Assembly: GCF_030709675.1 (NCBI RefSeq)
Contig: NZ_JAUZQD010000007.1
Location: 372,001-436,000, forward strand
Source: Symbioplanes lichenis
Lineage (GTDB): Bacteria; Actinomycetota; Actinomycetes; Mycobacteriales; Micromonosporaceae
DNA length: 64,000 nucleotides
Reading direction: 5' to 3'
The translations under genes and the position numbers were made by a program. Below the pieces are notes generated by a model. It was not told the origin of the DNA and did not search any database. It worked only from the letters and a program-made list of their open reading frames with translations. Position 1 is the first letter of the stretch; each line of letters starts with the position of its first letter. Of this stretch, positions 30,996-46,680 are shown one piece after another.

Positions 30996-31382
30996 ATGGC
31001 GAAGCTCAGCACCGACGAGCTGCTCGACGCGTTCAAGGAAATGACCCTGATCGAGCTCTCCGAGTTCGTGAAGCAGTTCGAAGAGGTCTTCGAGGTCACC
31101 GCCGCGGCTCCCGTCGCGATGGTGGCGCAGGGTGGCGGCGGCGGCGAGGCCCCCGCGGCCGAGGCCGAGAAGGACTCCTTCGACGTCGTCCTCGAGGCCG
31201 ACGGTGGCAAGAAGATCCAGGTCATCAAGGTCGTGCGTGAGCTGACCGGCCTGGGCCTCAAGGAGGCCAAGGACGCCGTCGAGAGCGCCCCCAAGGCGAT
31301 CCTCGAGGGCGTCAACAAGGAGAAGGCCGAGGAGGCCAAGGCCAAGCTCGAGGGCGAGGGCGCCAAGGTCACCCTCAAGTGA
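30996..31382 (+). CDS. rplL: 50S ribosomal protein L7/L12
   Basis: 128-residue L7/L12, the flexible stalk that recruits translational GTPases. N-terminal dimer domain MAKLSTDELLDAFKEMTLIE, Gly/Ala hinge GGGGGEAPAAEAEKD, C-terminal factor-binding domain from KKIQVIKVVRELTGLGLKEA to the end EGAKVTLK. ATG 30996 (TTG at 30987 is an unlikely longer start). A strong terminator follows. Confidence 0.97.
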   Translation: MAKLSTDELLDAFKEMTLIELSEFVKQFEEVFEVTAAAPVAMVAQGGGGGEAPAAEAEKDSFDVVLEADGGKKIQVIKVVRELTGLGLKEAKDAVESAPKAILEGVNKEKAEEAKAKLEGEGAKVTLK

Positions 31383-31409
31383 CCTGAGGTCTCACCTGAT
31401 CTGCCCGGA

Positions 31410-31455
31410 CGGGCGGGGATCCCACACCGGATCCCCGCCCGTTCCGTGTTTTTGG
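31410..31455 (+). terminator. Terminator after rplL
   Basis: CGGGCGGGGATCC, loop CACACC, GGATCCCCGCCCG: perfect 13-bp stem, then TTCCGTGTTTTT. It separates rplJL from rpoBC. Confidence 0.85.
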
Positions 31456-31786
31456 CAAAGTCGCAGGTCAGAGCCCTTTTGGTGGGCGGTCGGATGACTG
31501 ACTCGCATAATCCACCAATCACCACATATGCTCTCTAACGGGCTCGGTCACAGGACCCGCCCCCAGCGCAAGTCTTGACTGTGTGTCCGCTGACAGGCAC
31601 GCTGACATCAGCAAGTTTCCGCGCTTGCGACAGCCGTCCGATGGGTAATCCGGTGTCACCGGGATCCCGCGGGCCGGCACCCGAGGGAGAGTTGCCGCGT
31701 TCGAGCGGCCCCGTCTGGACCCTGGCCGAGAAGGCGCAGGTCAGAGGCGACGGGGATCCGTTCCGCAGGTCCCCTCCGGTGTGGGC
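31456..31786. other. Spacer upstream of rpoB, no gene
   Basis: No supported coding sequence. One TTGACT at 31575-31580 has no well-placed -10 partner, so a second promoter is possible but not supported. Confidence 0.4.
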
Positions 31787-31815
31787 TGGACAGCGGTTAG
31801 CCGAGCGGCTACACT
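31787..31815 (+). promoter_or_regulatory. Predicted rpoB promoter
   Basis: TGGACA (31787-31792), exactly 17 bases, TACACT (31810-31815). It gives a leader of about 150 nt before the rpoB TTG. Best promoter match in the window. Confidence 0.65.
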
Positions 31816-31971
31816 GCTAGTTTGCGCTGCCTTCTGCCTTGAGCCCTGCAGGGACATCCATCCGGGTGAATTCCTGGGGGTCCATTGGAGTGCCCAGAGC
31901 AGTAGACAGCGCAGAAAGTTGCATCAGCAGCTCAGCCGCATCAGCAGCACCGGTCCTCGGAAGGACGCATC

Positions 31972-35412
<3,441 letters not shown>

Positions 35413-35516
35413 CGGAGTGCGTCCCCGGTGAGCTCAGCTGCGGCTGACCGCGAGCCGGGGACGCCCCCCGCCGGCCTGGAACCCATCCGAGCAACGAAAC
35501 ACGAGGGATAGACCAA

Positions 35517-39407
<3,891 letters not shown>

Positions 39408-39426
39408 GCAGCTGAGCAATGACGTC

Positions 39427-39457
39427 GAGGGCGTCCGCGCACCGCGCGGGCGCCCTC
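39427..39457 (+). terminator. Terminator after rpoC
   Basis: GAGGGCGTCCGCGC / GCGCGGGCGCCCTC (14 pairs, one G-T), loop ACC, followed by CGGCGTTTCT. Confidence 0.8.
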
Positions 39458-39478
39458 CGGCGTTTCTAGAATGGAGCC

Positions 39479-39832
39479 GTGACGCTTCCGGTCTCCGCAG
39501 CACCCACCCGCCACCCGATGGACCCGGAGCCCGCGCCTTCCACGAAGGCCCGGGCTGTTTTCGTGCTCGGGCTGGCGGCCCTCCTCACCGGCGCCTTCGT
39601 CGGAGGCGTGATTCCCGCCACCCTGGCGCTGCTCTTGGCCCGGCAGGTCGAGCGGGAGCACTATGCCGCCGGCGGCTATCTGCTCGGCGCCCGCTGGGTG
39701 CGCCGGGGCCGCCGGCTGGCCTGGGCCGGGCTGATCCTCGCGCTCACCGCCCTGGTCGTGGCCACGATCGCCGGGCTGCTGCACTTCGCGGCCGCCCCGG
39801 GCGGTCAGGACTTCGACCCCGGCACCGACTGA
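39479..39832 (+). CDS. Small membrane protein, unknown function
   Basis: 117 residues with two predicted helices: AVFVLGLAALLTGAFVGGVI (about 27-50) and LAWAGLILALTALVVATIAG (about 80-100). A basic segment RQVEREHYAAGGYLLGARW lies between them. No family recognised. GTG 39479 was chosen; an ATG at 39518 is in frame and also possible. The next gene, 88 bp on, is another small membrane protein on the same strand. Confidence 0.6.
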   Translation: MTLPVSAAPTRHPMDPEPAPSTKARAVFVLGLAALLTGAFVGGVIPATLALLLARQVEREHYAAGGYLLGARWVRRGRRLAWAGLILALTALVVATIAGLLHFAAAPGGQDFDPGTD

Positions 39833-39920
39833 CCGGCCCGGGCCCGACCTCGGGCTGCGGGGCACCACCTTCGGGTGACATGCTCGGAGTCCTACGGGTA
39901 GGCGGCGAGAGGGACGGTCC

Positions 39921-40553
39921 GTGACACAGCAGCCAGGCTCCTGGCCCGGGCAGCAGCCGGGACACCCGGTCATGCCGCCACCGCCGATGCCGGCCCCGCC
40001 CATGGCGCCGCAACAAATGCCGCCGATGGCGCCGCAACAAATGCCGCCGATGGCGCCGCAGCAGATGCCGCCGATGGCGCCGCAGCAGATGCCGCCGATG
40101 GCCCCGCAGCACATGGTTCCGCCGCACATGGCCCCGCCGGCGGCGGGGGAGACGTGGACGGCGGAGCGGATGGACCCCGTGGCCGGCACCCCGTTCGGGC
40201 TGGTGCAGCTGCGGGTGGCGCCCATCACGTCCGGGCTGGCCGTCGGCTCGCTCGTCGCCGGGGTCGCCGGGATCCTGGTGTCCACGCTGGTGCTCTGTTT
40301 CGGCGTCGCCGGGGCCTCGGCCGGCTGGGGCGCGCTCGTGGGCGGCGCCTTCACCCTGCTCGCCGTGCTGGCCGGCGGCGGCTCGATCAGCCTGGGCCTG
40401 GCGGCGCGGCGGCAGATCCGGCGCTCGGGGCAGGAGGGGCGCCTGCGCTTCACCGGCCGGGGCGTCGCGATCGCCGGCATCTCCTGCGGCGCCGCGGGAG
40501 CGGGAATTGCGCTCCTGACCCTCTTGTTGGTAGTGCTGGTGGAGGTCGCGTGA
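39921..40553 (+). CDS. Pro/Met-rich repeat membrane protein (DUF4190-like)
   Basis: 210 residues. The N-terminal 70 residues are Pro/Met/Gln-rich and contain four perfect MAPQQMPP octapeptides from residue 28. Three hydrophobic segments follow: TSGLAVGSLVAGVAGILVST, GALVGGAFTLLAVLAGGGSI and GVAIAGISCGAAGAGIALLT. RQIRRSG-type basic loops lie between them, as in DUF4190 proteins. Function unknown. GTG 39921 follows GAGGGACGG. Confidence 0.7.
   Translation: MTQQPGSWPGQQPGHPVMPPPPMPAPPMAPQQMPPMAPQQMPPMAPQQMPPMAPQQMPPMAPQHMVPPHMAPPAAGETWTAERMDPVAGTPFGLVQLRVAPITSGLAVGSLVAGVAGILVSTLVLCFGVAGASAGWGALVGGAFTLLAVLAGGGSISLGLAARRQIRRSGQEGRLRFTGRGVAIAGISCGAAGAGIALLTLLLVVLVEVA
40002..40097 (+). repeat. 24-bp tandem repeat x4 (MAPQQMPP codons)
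   Basis: Four adjacent 24-bp units from 40002, with a partial fifth to about 40115. Units 1-2 use CAACAA and units 3-4 use CAGCAG for the Gln pair. In frame in the host gene, so length changes would preserve reading. Confidence 0.9.
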
Positions 40554-40583
40554 CGCGTGGCGCGGGAAACAGGCACCGCGGCG

Positions 40584-40610
40584 TTGCTTGCGCGCGGCAC
40601 CCGCTACACT
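40584..40610 (+). promoter_or_regulatory. Possible rpsL promoter
   Basis: TTGCTT (40584-40589) and TACACT (40605-40610), spacer only 15. The -10 is good and the -35 uncertain. It would give a leader of about 340 nt before rpsL. Confidence 0.4.
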
Positions 40611-40640
40611 TGTAATGCGGAGATGTCCATCATCAAGCTA

Positions 40641-40677
40641 GCCGGTCTGACCGGCCGCTTTTCATGCGGCTCGTTTT
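40641..40677 (+). promoter_or_regulatory. Attenuator-like leader hairpins of the str operon
   Basis: GCCGGTC-TGACCGGC (40641-40655) overlaps GCCGC-loop-GCGGC (40654-40670), which is followed by TCGTTTTG. The two stems share bases, so they may exclude each other, and the second looks like a weak terminator. Confidence 0.4.
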
Positions 40678-40960
40678 GACCTGCGTGCGTGTGGTGGGTA
40701 CTCTTTCCCCTCGTGCCCGGGCTCGCCCGGGCAACTCGTGCGTGCGCCCGAGTCTGAAGTAACGACGGGGCAGTGGCACGACGGGCTCGACAGCCCGACA
40801 AAGACAAAAACTCGCCGCGCGTGACCTGCGCGTGGTGGGACCGTGAGCCGGACGACACGCCCGACCGCGGGTGCGGGAGCCCACCGGGGCCGCTCGCACA
40901 CAAGGCATAACGAAGACGGTGCGGTCGCGTGAGAGCGGCCGAAGGGAGCGGAGAAACCCG

Positions 40961-41335
40961 GTGCCCACGATCCAGCAGCTGGTCCGAAAGGGCCGCCAGG
41001 CGAAGACGAGCAAGACCAAGACGCCGGCGCTGAAGGGAAGTCCTCAGCGGCGCGGCGTGTGCACGCGCGTGTACACCACCACCCCCAAGAAGCCGAACTC
41101 TGCGCTGCGCAAGGTCGCTCGTGTGAAGCTCAGCAGCCAGATCGAGGTCACGGCGTACATCCCGGGCGTCGGCCACAACCTGCAGGAGCACTCGATCGTG
41201 CTCGTGCGTGGCGGCCGTGTGAAGGACCTCCCCGGCGTTCGCTACAAGATCGTCCGCGGTTCGCTGGACACCCAGGGTGTCCGCAACCGCAAGCAGGCCC
41301 GCAGCCGTTACGGCGCGAAGAAGGAGAAGAGCTGA
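40961..41335 (+). CDS. rpsL: 30S ribosomal protein S12
   Basis: 124-residue S12 of the decoding centre. PTIQQLVRKGRQAKTSKTKT, VYTTTPKKPNSALRKVARVK and the VGHNLQEHSIVLVRGGRVKD loop are canonical. Lys43 and Lys88, the sites of common streptomycin resistance, are wild type. GTG 40961 follows GAAGGGAGCGGAG. First gene of rpsL-rpsG-fusA-tuf; the rpsG ATG starts two bases after its stop. Confidence 0.97.
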   Translation: MPTIQQLVRKGRQAKTSKTKTPALKGSPQRRGVCTRVYTTTPKKPNSALRKVARVKLSSQIEVTAYIPGVGHNLQEHSIVLVRGGRVKDLPGVRYKIVRGSLDTQGVRNRKQARSRYGAKKEKS

Positions 41336-41336
41336 C

Positions 41337-41807
41337 ATGCCGCGTAAGGGCCCCGCTCCGCGCCACCCTGTGGTTGCGGACCCGGTTTACAACTCCCCCC
41401 TGGTCACCCAGCTGGTGAACAAGATCCTGGTGGGCGGCAAGCGTCAGCTCGCCGAGCGCATCGTCTACGGCGCCCTCGAGGGCTGCCGCGAGAAGAGCGG
41501 CACCGACCCCGTGGTGACGCTTAAGCGCGCCATGGACAACGTCAAGCCGACCCTCGAGGTCCGCAGCCGCCGTGTCGGTGGCGCGACCTACCAGGTGCCG
41601 GTCGAGGTCCGCACGCCGCGGCAGACCACCCTGGGCCTGCGCTGGCTCGTGCAGTATTCGAAGGCGCGCCGCGAGAAGACCATGATCGAGCGCCTGCAGA
41701 ACGAGCTCCTCGACGCCAGCAACGGCCTCGGTGCCGCTGTGAAGCGCCGCGAGGACACGCACAAGATGGCGGAGTCCAACAAGGCCTTCGCGCACTACCG
41801 CTGGTAA
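41337..41807 (+). CDS. rpsG: 30S ribosomal protein S7
   Basis: 156-residue S7, the assembly initiator of the 30S head that binds the 3' major domain of 16S rRNA. Start MPRKGPAPRHPVVADPVYNS, LVNKILVGGKRQLAERIVYG, GGATYQVPVEVRTPRQTTLG and the end KMAESNKAFAHYRW are canonical. The ATG, one base after the rpsL stop, is preceded by GAAGGAGAAGAG. S7 often represses the str mRNA. fusA follows after 114 bp. Confidence 0.97.
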   Translation: MPRKGPAPRHPVVADPVYNSPLVTQLVNKILVGGKRQLAERIVYGALEGCREKSGTDPVVTLKRAMDNVKPTLEVRSRRVGGATYQVPVEVRTPRQTTLGLRWLVQYSKARREKTMIERLQNELLDASNGLGAAVKRREDTHKMAESNKAFAHYRW

Positions 41808-41921
41808 CAGCCCCCGTCGCCGGCCCGGCCACTGCGCCGGGCTGCGACGCCGGTCACCCCGGCATCTCGTGCCATCGGCGCGGGAACCCAGTCGACGAGA
41901 CGACGAAGAGTAGGGATTGCA

Positions 41922-44018
41922 GTGGCTGCCGCAGACGCGCTCGCCAAGGTACGCAACATCGGCATCATGGCGCACATCGACGCTGGTAAGACCACGACGA
42001 CCGAGCGCATCCTGTTCTACACCGGCATCACGTACAAGATCGGTGAAGTCCACGAGGGCGCGGCCGTCATGGACTGGATGGAACAGGAACAGGAACGCGG
42101 CATCACCATCACCTCCGCCGCCACGAAGTGCGAGTGGAAGGGCTACACGATCCAGATCATCGACACGCCCGGCCACGTCGACTTCACGGTCGAGGTCGAG
42201 CGGTCGCTGCGTGTGCTCGACGGCGCCGTCGCGGTCTACGACGGTGTGGCCGGCGTGGAGCCGCAGACGGAGAACGTGTGGCGGCAGGCGGACAAGTACC
42301 ACGTCCCGCGCATGTGCTTCGTCAACAAGCTCGACCGGACCGGTGCCGACTTCTTCCGCTGCGTGCAGATGATGATCGACCGGCTCAAGGCCACCCCGCT
42401 GGTCCTGCAGATCCCGATCGGCCTCGAGGGCGACCACATCGGTGTCGTCGACCTGATCGGCATGCGGGCCCTCACGTGGCGCGGCGAGACCCAGAAGGGT
42501 GAGGACTACGCGGTCGAGGAGATCCCGGCCGACCTCGCCGACCAGGCCGCCGAGTGGCGCGAGAAGCTCGTCGAGACGCTCGCCGACGTCGACGACGCCG
42601 TGATGGAGAAGTACCTCGAGGGCGAGGAGCTCTCCGAGGACGAGATCAAGGCCGCCATCCGGCGCGCCACGATCGCCAGCAAGGCCAACCCGGTGCTGTG
42701 CGGCTCGGCGTTCAAGAACAAGGGCGTCCAGCCCATGCTCGACGCCGTGGTCGACTTCCTGCCGTCGCCGCTGGACATCCCGGCCATCGAGGGCACCGCG
42801 ACCGACGGCGAGACGCCGATGCAGCGCAAGCCGTCGAACGACGAGCCCTTCTCGGCCCTGGCCTTCAAGATCCAGACCGACAAGCACCTCGGCAAGCTGA
42901 CGTACGTCCGGGTCTACTCCGGCACGCTCGAGTCCGGTTCCCAGGTGGTCAACTCCACCAAGGACCGCAAGGAGCGCATCGGCAAGATCTACCAGATGCA
43001 CGCCAACAAGCGTGAGGAGCGTCAGACCGCGCAGGCCGGCGACATCATCGCCGTCCAGGGTCTGAAGCAGACCACCACCGGCGACACGCTGAGCGACCCG
43101 GGCCAGCCGGTCATCCTCGAGTCGATGACCTTCCCCGAGCCGGTCATCCAGGTCGCCATCGAGCCGAAGACCAAGTCGGACCAGGAGAAGCTGGGCACCG
43201 CGATCCAGCGTCTGGCCGAGGAGGACCCGACCTTCCGCGTCTTCAACGACGAGGAGACCGGGCAGACCATCATCGCCGGCATGGGCGAGCTCCACCTCGA
43301 CATCCTCGTCGACCGCATGCGGCGCGAGTTCAACGTCGAGGCGAACATCGGTAAGCCGCAGGTCGCGTACCGCGAGACGATCCGCCGCACGGTGGAGAAG
43401 ATCGACTACGTGCACAAGAAGCAGACCGGTGGCTCGGGCCAGTACGCGAAGGTCGTCGTCTCGGTCGAGCCGCTCGACATGACGGCGGACGGCCCGACCT
43501 ACGAGTTCGTCAACGCCGTGACCGGTGGCCGCATCCCCCGGGAGTTCATCCCGTCGGTGGACGCGGGCGCGCAGGACTCGCTGCAGTACGGCGTGCTCGC
43601 CGGCTTCCCGCTGGTCGGCGTCAAGCTGACCCTGCTGGACGGTCAGTACCACGAGGTCGACTCCTCCGAGATGGCGTTCAAGATCGCCGGCTCGATGGTC
43701 ATGAAGGAAGCGGCTCGCAAGGCCGACCCGGCGCTGCTCGAGCCGATGATGTCCGTCGAGGTCACCACGCCCGAGGACAACATGGGCGACGTGATCGGCG
43801 ACCTCAACTCCCGGCGTGGCATCATCCAGTCGATGGAGGAGCGCTCCGGCGCCCGCGTCGTCAAGGCTCTGGTCCCGCTGTCGGAGATGTTCGGCTACGT
43901 CGGCGACCTGCGGTCGAAGACGGCCGGCCGGGCGAGCTACAGCATGCAGTTCGACTCCTACGCCGAGGTGCCCCAGGGCGTGGCGAAGGAGATCATCGCG
44001 AAGGCCACCGGCGCCTGA
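41922..44018 (+). CDS. fusA: Elongation factor G
   Basis: 698-residue translocase GTPase. P-loop AHIDAGKT at 17-24, switch region GITITSAATKCEW, DTPGHVDF, NKLDRTGADFF and the domain IV loop EKIDYVHKKQTGGSGQYAKV. Full length, ending PQGVAKEIIAKATGA. GTG 41922 follows AGTAGGGA. It follows rpsG and precedes tuf, the usual str operon order. A 12-bp hairpin separates it from tuf. Confidence 0.98.
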   Translation: MAAADALAKVRNIGIMAHIDAGKTTTTERILFYTGITYKIGEVHEGAAVMDWMEQEQERGITITSAATKCEWKGYTIQIIDTPGHVDFTVEVERSLRVLDGAVAVYDGVAGVEPQTENVWRQADKYHVPRMCFVNKLDRTGADFFRCVQMMIDRLKATPLVLQIPIGLEGDHIGVVDLIGMRALTWRGETQKGEDYAVEEIPADLADQAAEWREKLVETLADVDDAVMEKYLEGEELSEDEIKAAIRRATIASKANPVLCGSAFKNKGVQPMLDAVVDFLPSPLDIPAIEGTATDGETPMQRKPSNDEPFSALAFKIQTDKHLGKLTYVRVYSGTLESGSQVVNSTKDRKERIGKIYQMHANKREERQTAQAGDIIAVQGLKQTTTGDTLSDPGQPVILESMTFPEPVIQVAIEPKTKSDQEKLGTAIQRLAEEDPTFRVFNDEETGQTIIAGMGELHLDILVDRMRREFNVEANIGKPQVAYRETIRRTVEKIDYVHKKQTGGSGQYAKVVVSVEPLDMTADGPTYEFVNAVTGGRIPREFIPSVDAGAQDSLQYGVLAGFPLVGVKLTLLDGQYHEVDSSEMAFKIAGSMVMKEAARKADPALLEPMMSVEVTTPEDNMGDVIGDLNSRRGIIQSMEERSGARVVKALVPLSEMFGYVGDLRSKTAGRASYSMQFDSYAEVPQGVAKEIIAKATGA

Positions 44019-44027
44019 TGCGGTGAG

Positions 44028-44058
44028 GCGCGTGCGGCCTGTCGAGGGCCGCACGCGC
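44028..44058 (+). promoter_or_regulatory. Hairpin between fusA and tuf
   Basis: GCGCGTGCGGCC / GGCCGCACGCGC, perfect 12-bp stem, seven-base loop, nine bases after the fusA stop; no T tract. It may be an attenuator or processing site that sets tuf expression. Confidence 0.55.
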
Positions 44059-44137
44059 ACTAGCAGTCGACAGAGTCCCCATCGCCTTATCGGGCGTGCC
44101 GGGCGAGAAGAAAACCACAGTCCACAGGAGGACACCA

Positions 44138-45331
44138 GTGGCGAAGGCGAAGTTCGAGCGGACTAAGCCGCACGTCAACATCGGCACCATTGGTCACATC
44201 GACCACGGTAAGACGACGCTGACTGCGGCAATCACCAAGGTCCTGCACGACGAGTACCCGGACCTGAACCCCTACACGCCGTTCGACGAGATCGACAAGG
44301 CGCCGGAGGAGAAGGCCCGCGGCATCACGATCTCGATCGCGCACGTCGAGTACCAGACCGCGGCGCGTCACTACGCGCACGTGGACTGCCCCGGCCACGC
44401 CGACTACATCAAGAACATGATCACCGGTGCCGCGCAGATGGACGGCGCGATCCTGGTGGTCGCCGCGACCGACGGCCCGATGCCGCAGACCAAGGAGCAC
44501 GTGCTCCTGGCCCGCCAGGTCGGCGTTCCGTACATCGTCGTCGCCCTGAACAAGAGCGACATGGTCGAGGACGAGGAGCTCCTGGAGCTCGTCGAGCTCG
44601 AGGTTCGCGAGCTGCTCAGCACCTACGAGTTCCCCGGCGACGACGTTCCGGTCGTCCGCGTCTCGGCGCTCAAGGCGCTCGAGGGCGACTCGGAGTGGAC
44701 CGGCAAGCTCCTCGAGCTGATGAACGCGGTCGACACCGCGATCCCGCAGCCCGAGCGTGAGACCGAGAAGCCGTTCCTCATGCCGATCGAGGACGTCTTC
44801 ACGATCACCGGTCGTGGCACGGTCGTCACCGGTCGCGCCGAGCGTGGCATCCTCAAGCCGAACGAGGAGGTCGAGATCGTCGGCATCCGCGAGAAGTCGA
44901 CGAAGACCGTCTGCACCGGCATCGAGATGTTCCGCAAGCTGCTCGACGAGGCCCGCGCGGGTGAGAACGTCGGTCTGCTGCTCCGCGGCATCAAGCGCGA
45001 GGACGTCGAGCGCGGCATGGTCGTCGTGAAGCCGGGCACCACGACTCCTCACACGGAGTTCGAGGGCCAGGTCTACATCCTCTCGAAGGAGGAGGGCGGC
45101 CGGCACACCCCGTTCTTCCAGAACTACCGCCCGCAGTTCTACTTCCGCACCACGGACGTCACCGGCGTCGTCACGCTGCCCGAGGGCACCGAGATGGTCA
45201 TGCCCGGCGACTCCACCACCATGTCGGTGAAGCTGATCCAGCCCATCGCCATGGAGCAGGGCCTGAAGTTCGCGATCCGTGAGGGTGGCCGCACCGTCGG
45301 TGCCGGCACGGTCACGAAGATCAACGTCTGA
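44138..45331 (+). CDS. tuf: Elongation factor Tu
   Basis: 397-residue EF-Tu that carries aminoacyl-tRNA to the ribosome. P-loop GHIDHGKT at 19-26, DCPGHADYIKNMITGAAQMD, NKSDMVEDEELLE, domain 2 RGTVVTGRAERGILKPNEEV and the end GGRTVGAGTVTKINV. GTG 44138 follows ACAGGAGGA. No change recognised as elfamycin resistance was noticed. It ends the str operon; 378 bp separate it from rpsJ. Confidence 0.98.
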   Translation: MAKAKFERTKPHVNIGTIGHIDHGKTTLTAAITKVLHDEYPDLNPYTPFDEIDKAPEEKARGITISIAHVEYQTAARHYAHVDCPGHADYIKNMITGAAQMDGAILVVAATDGPMPQTKEHVLLARQVGVPYIVVALNKSDMVEDEELLELVELEVRELLSTYEFPGDDVPVVRVSALKALEGDSEWTGKLLELMNAVDTAIPQPERETEKPFLMPIEDVFTITGRGTVVTGRAERGILKPNEEVEIVGIREKSTKTVCTGIEMFRKLLDEARAGENVGLLLRGIKREDVERGMVVVKPGTTTPHTEFEGQVYILSKEEGGRHTPFFQNYRPQFYFRTTDVTGVVTLPEGTEMVMPGDSTTMSVKLIQPIAMEQGLKFAIREGGRTVGAGTVTKINV

Positions 45332-45364
45332 GTGAACGCTTCCCCACCTCGTGGGGACGCTCAC
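45332..45364 (+). terminator. Hairpin after tuf
   Basis: TCCCCAC / GTGGGGA core with a CTC loop, extended by GTGAACGC and CGCTCAC arms with small mismatches. It starts right after the tuf stop; no T tract. Confidence 0.55.
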
Positions 45365-45425
45365 AGGTGACCCCGATTAGCATTGTCGGATTCGATCCGG
45401 CATACTAGTCAGGTTGCGTCGCGCA

Positions 45426-45466
45426 GGGTGGTTGGCTGCCTTTGCAGTACAGGCAGCCAACCACCC
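45426..45466 (+). promoter_or_regulatory. 16-bp leader hairpin upstream of rpsJ (S10 operon)
   Basis: GGGTGGTTGGCTGCCT (45426-45441) pairs perfectly with AGGCAGCCAACCACCC (45451-45466), loop of nine. TACTAG at 45403-45408 may be the -10, placing this hairpin at the very 5' end of an approximately 300-nt S10 leader. S10 operons are commonly controlled by L4 at such leaders; binding here is not shown. Confidence 0.55.
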
Positions 45467-45709
45467 TCGCCCGGTGTCCGGCGTGTGTTGTGACAGAGCC
45501 GCCGGCCGCCCCGATCCCGACGGATGGGGTCGCTCTTCGGAGCTGATCCACGGGCATGATCGCTCCAGATCCTTGGGGCGGAGCCTGGTTCCCGAGCGCG
45601 ACACGCCCGACCGCGGGGGTCGGACAACGCAGGATCAACGGTCCTGCGGGCATGCGAGAGCCACCGCTTTCGCAGGTAGCGGCATCGAGAGAAGGAAACA
45701 GAAGCCACC

Positions 45710-46018
45710 ATGGCGGGACAGAAGATCCGCATCCGGCTCAAGGCCTATGACCACGAGGTCGTCGACTCCTCGGCGCGGAAGATCGTCGAGACGGTGACGC
45801 GGACCGGGGCGCAGGTCGCTGGCCCGGTGCCGCTGCCCACGGAGATCAACCGTTTCTGCGTGATCCGTTCGCCGCACAAGTACAAGGACTCGCGCGAGCA
45901 CTTCGAGATGCGCACGCACAAGCGTCTGATCGACATCATCGACCCGACTCCGAAGACGGTCGACTCGCTCATGCGCCTCGACCTGCCGGCTGGCGTCGAC
46001 ATCGAGATCAAGCTGTAG
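45710..46018 (+). CDS. rpsJ: 30S ribosomal protein S10
   Basis: 102-residue S10 (also NusE, partner of NusG and NusB). Start [60 protein letters not shown] and an end VDIEIKL are canonical. ATG 45710 follows GAGAGAAGGAAA. First gene of the S10 operon; rplC begins 11 bp after its stop. Confidence 0.97.
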
Positions 46019-46029
46019 GGATCCGGACA

Positions 46030-46680
46030 ATGGACAGGCAAGTTAAGGGGATCCTGGGCGCCAAGCTCGGCATGACCCAGGTCTGGGACAACAACAAGGT
46101 CGTCCCGGTGACCGTGGTGCAGGCCGGCCCTTGCGTCGTGACCCAGGTCCGCACCCCCGAAGCAGACGGTTACGCAGCGGTGCAGCTGGCCTACGGCCAG
46201 ATCGACCCGCGCAAGGTGAACAAGCCCGAGAGCGGTCACTTCGCGAAGGCGGGTGTGTCGCCGCGGCGCCACAAGGTGGAGCTGCGCACCACCGACGCCG
46301 GCGAGTACGAGCTCGGCCAGGAGATCACCGTCGAGGCGTTCGAGGCCGGCGCGGCCGTCGACGTCACCGGTAAGACCAAGGGCAAGGGCTACGCCGGTGT
46401 CATCAAGCGGCACGGCTTCCACGGCCTGCGCGCGAGCCACGGTGTCGAGCGCAAGCACCGCTCGCCCGGCTCGATCGGCGCCTGCGCGACCCCCGGTCGC
46501 GTCTTCAAGGGCGTGCGGATGGCCGGTCGCATGGGTGGCCAGCGCTTCACCGTGCAGAACCTGACCGTGCAGGCGGTCGACGTCGAGAACAACGTGATCC
46601 TGGTCAAGGGTGCCGTTCCCGGCCCCAAGGGCGCGCTGATCCTCGTCCGCACCGCCGCCAAGAAGGGTGGTGCGAAGTGA
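46030..46680 (+). CDS. rplC: 50S ribosomal protein L3
   Basis: 216-residue L3, an early assembly protein next to the peptidyl transferase centre. Start MDRQVKGILGAKLGMTQVWD, the central extension RHGFHGLRASHGVERKHRSP and GACATPGRVFKGVRMAGRMG are canonical. It follows rpsJ after 11 bp and its stop overlaps the GTG of rplD (GTGA). Confidence 0.97.
   Translation: MDRQVKGILGAKLGMTQVWDNNKVVPVTVVQAGPCVVTQVRTPEADGYAAVQLAYGQIDPRKVNKPESGHFAKAGVSPRRHKVELRTTDAGEYELGQEITVEAFEAGAAVDVTGKTKGKGYAGVIKRHGFHGLRASHGVERKHRSPGSIGACATPGRVFKGVRMAGRMGGQRFTVQNLTVQAVDVENNVILVKGAVPGPKGALILVRTAAKKGGAK

Noticed and set aside
40961..45331. Streptomycin, fusidic acid or elfamycin resistance changes in rpsL, fusA or tuf
   Set aside because: Lys43 and Lys88 of S12 are wild type and no recognised resistance residue was seen in EF-G or EF-Tu.
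45414..45797. Coding frame in the S10 leader
   Set aside because: Crosses the 16-bp hairpin and overlaps rpsJ in another frame; no start signal.
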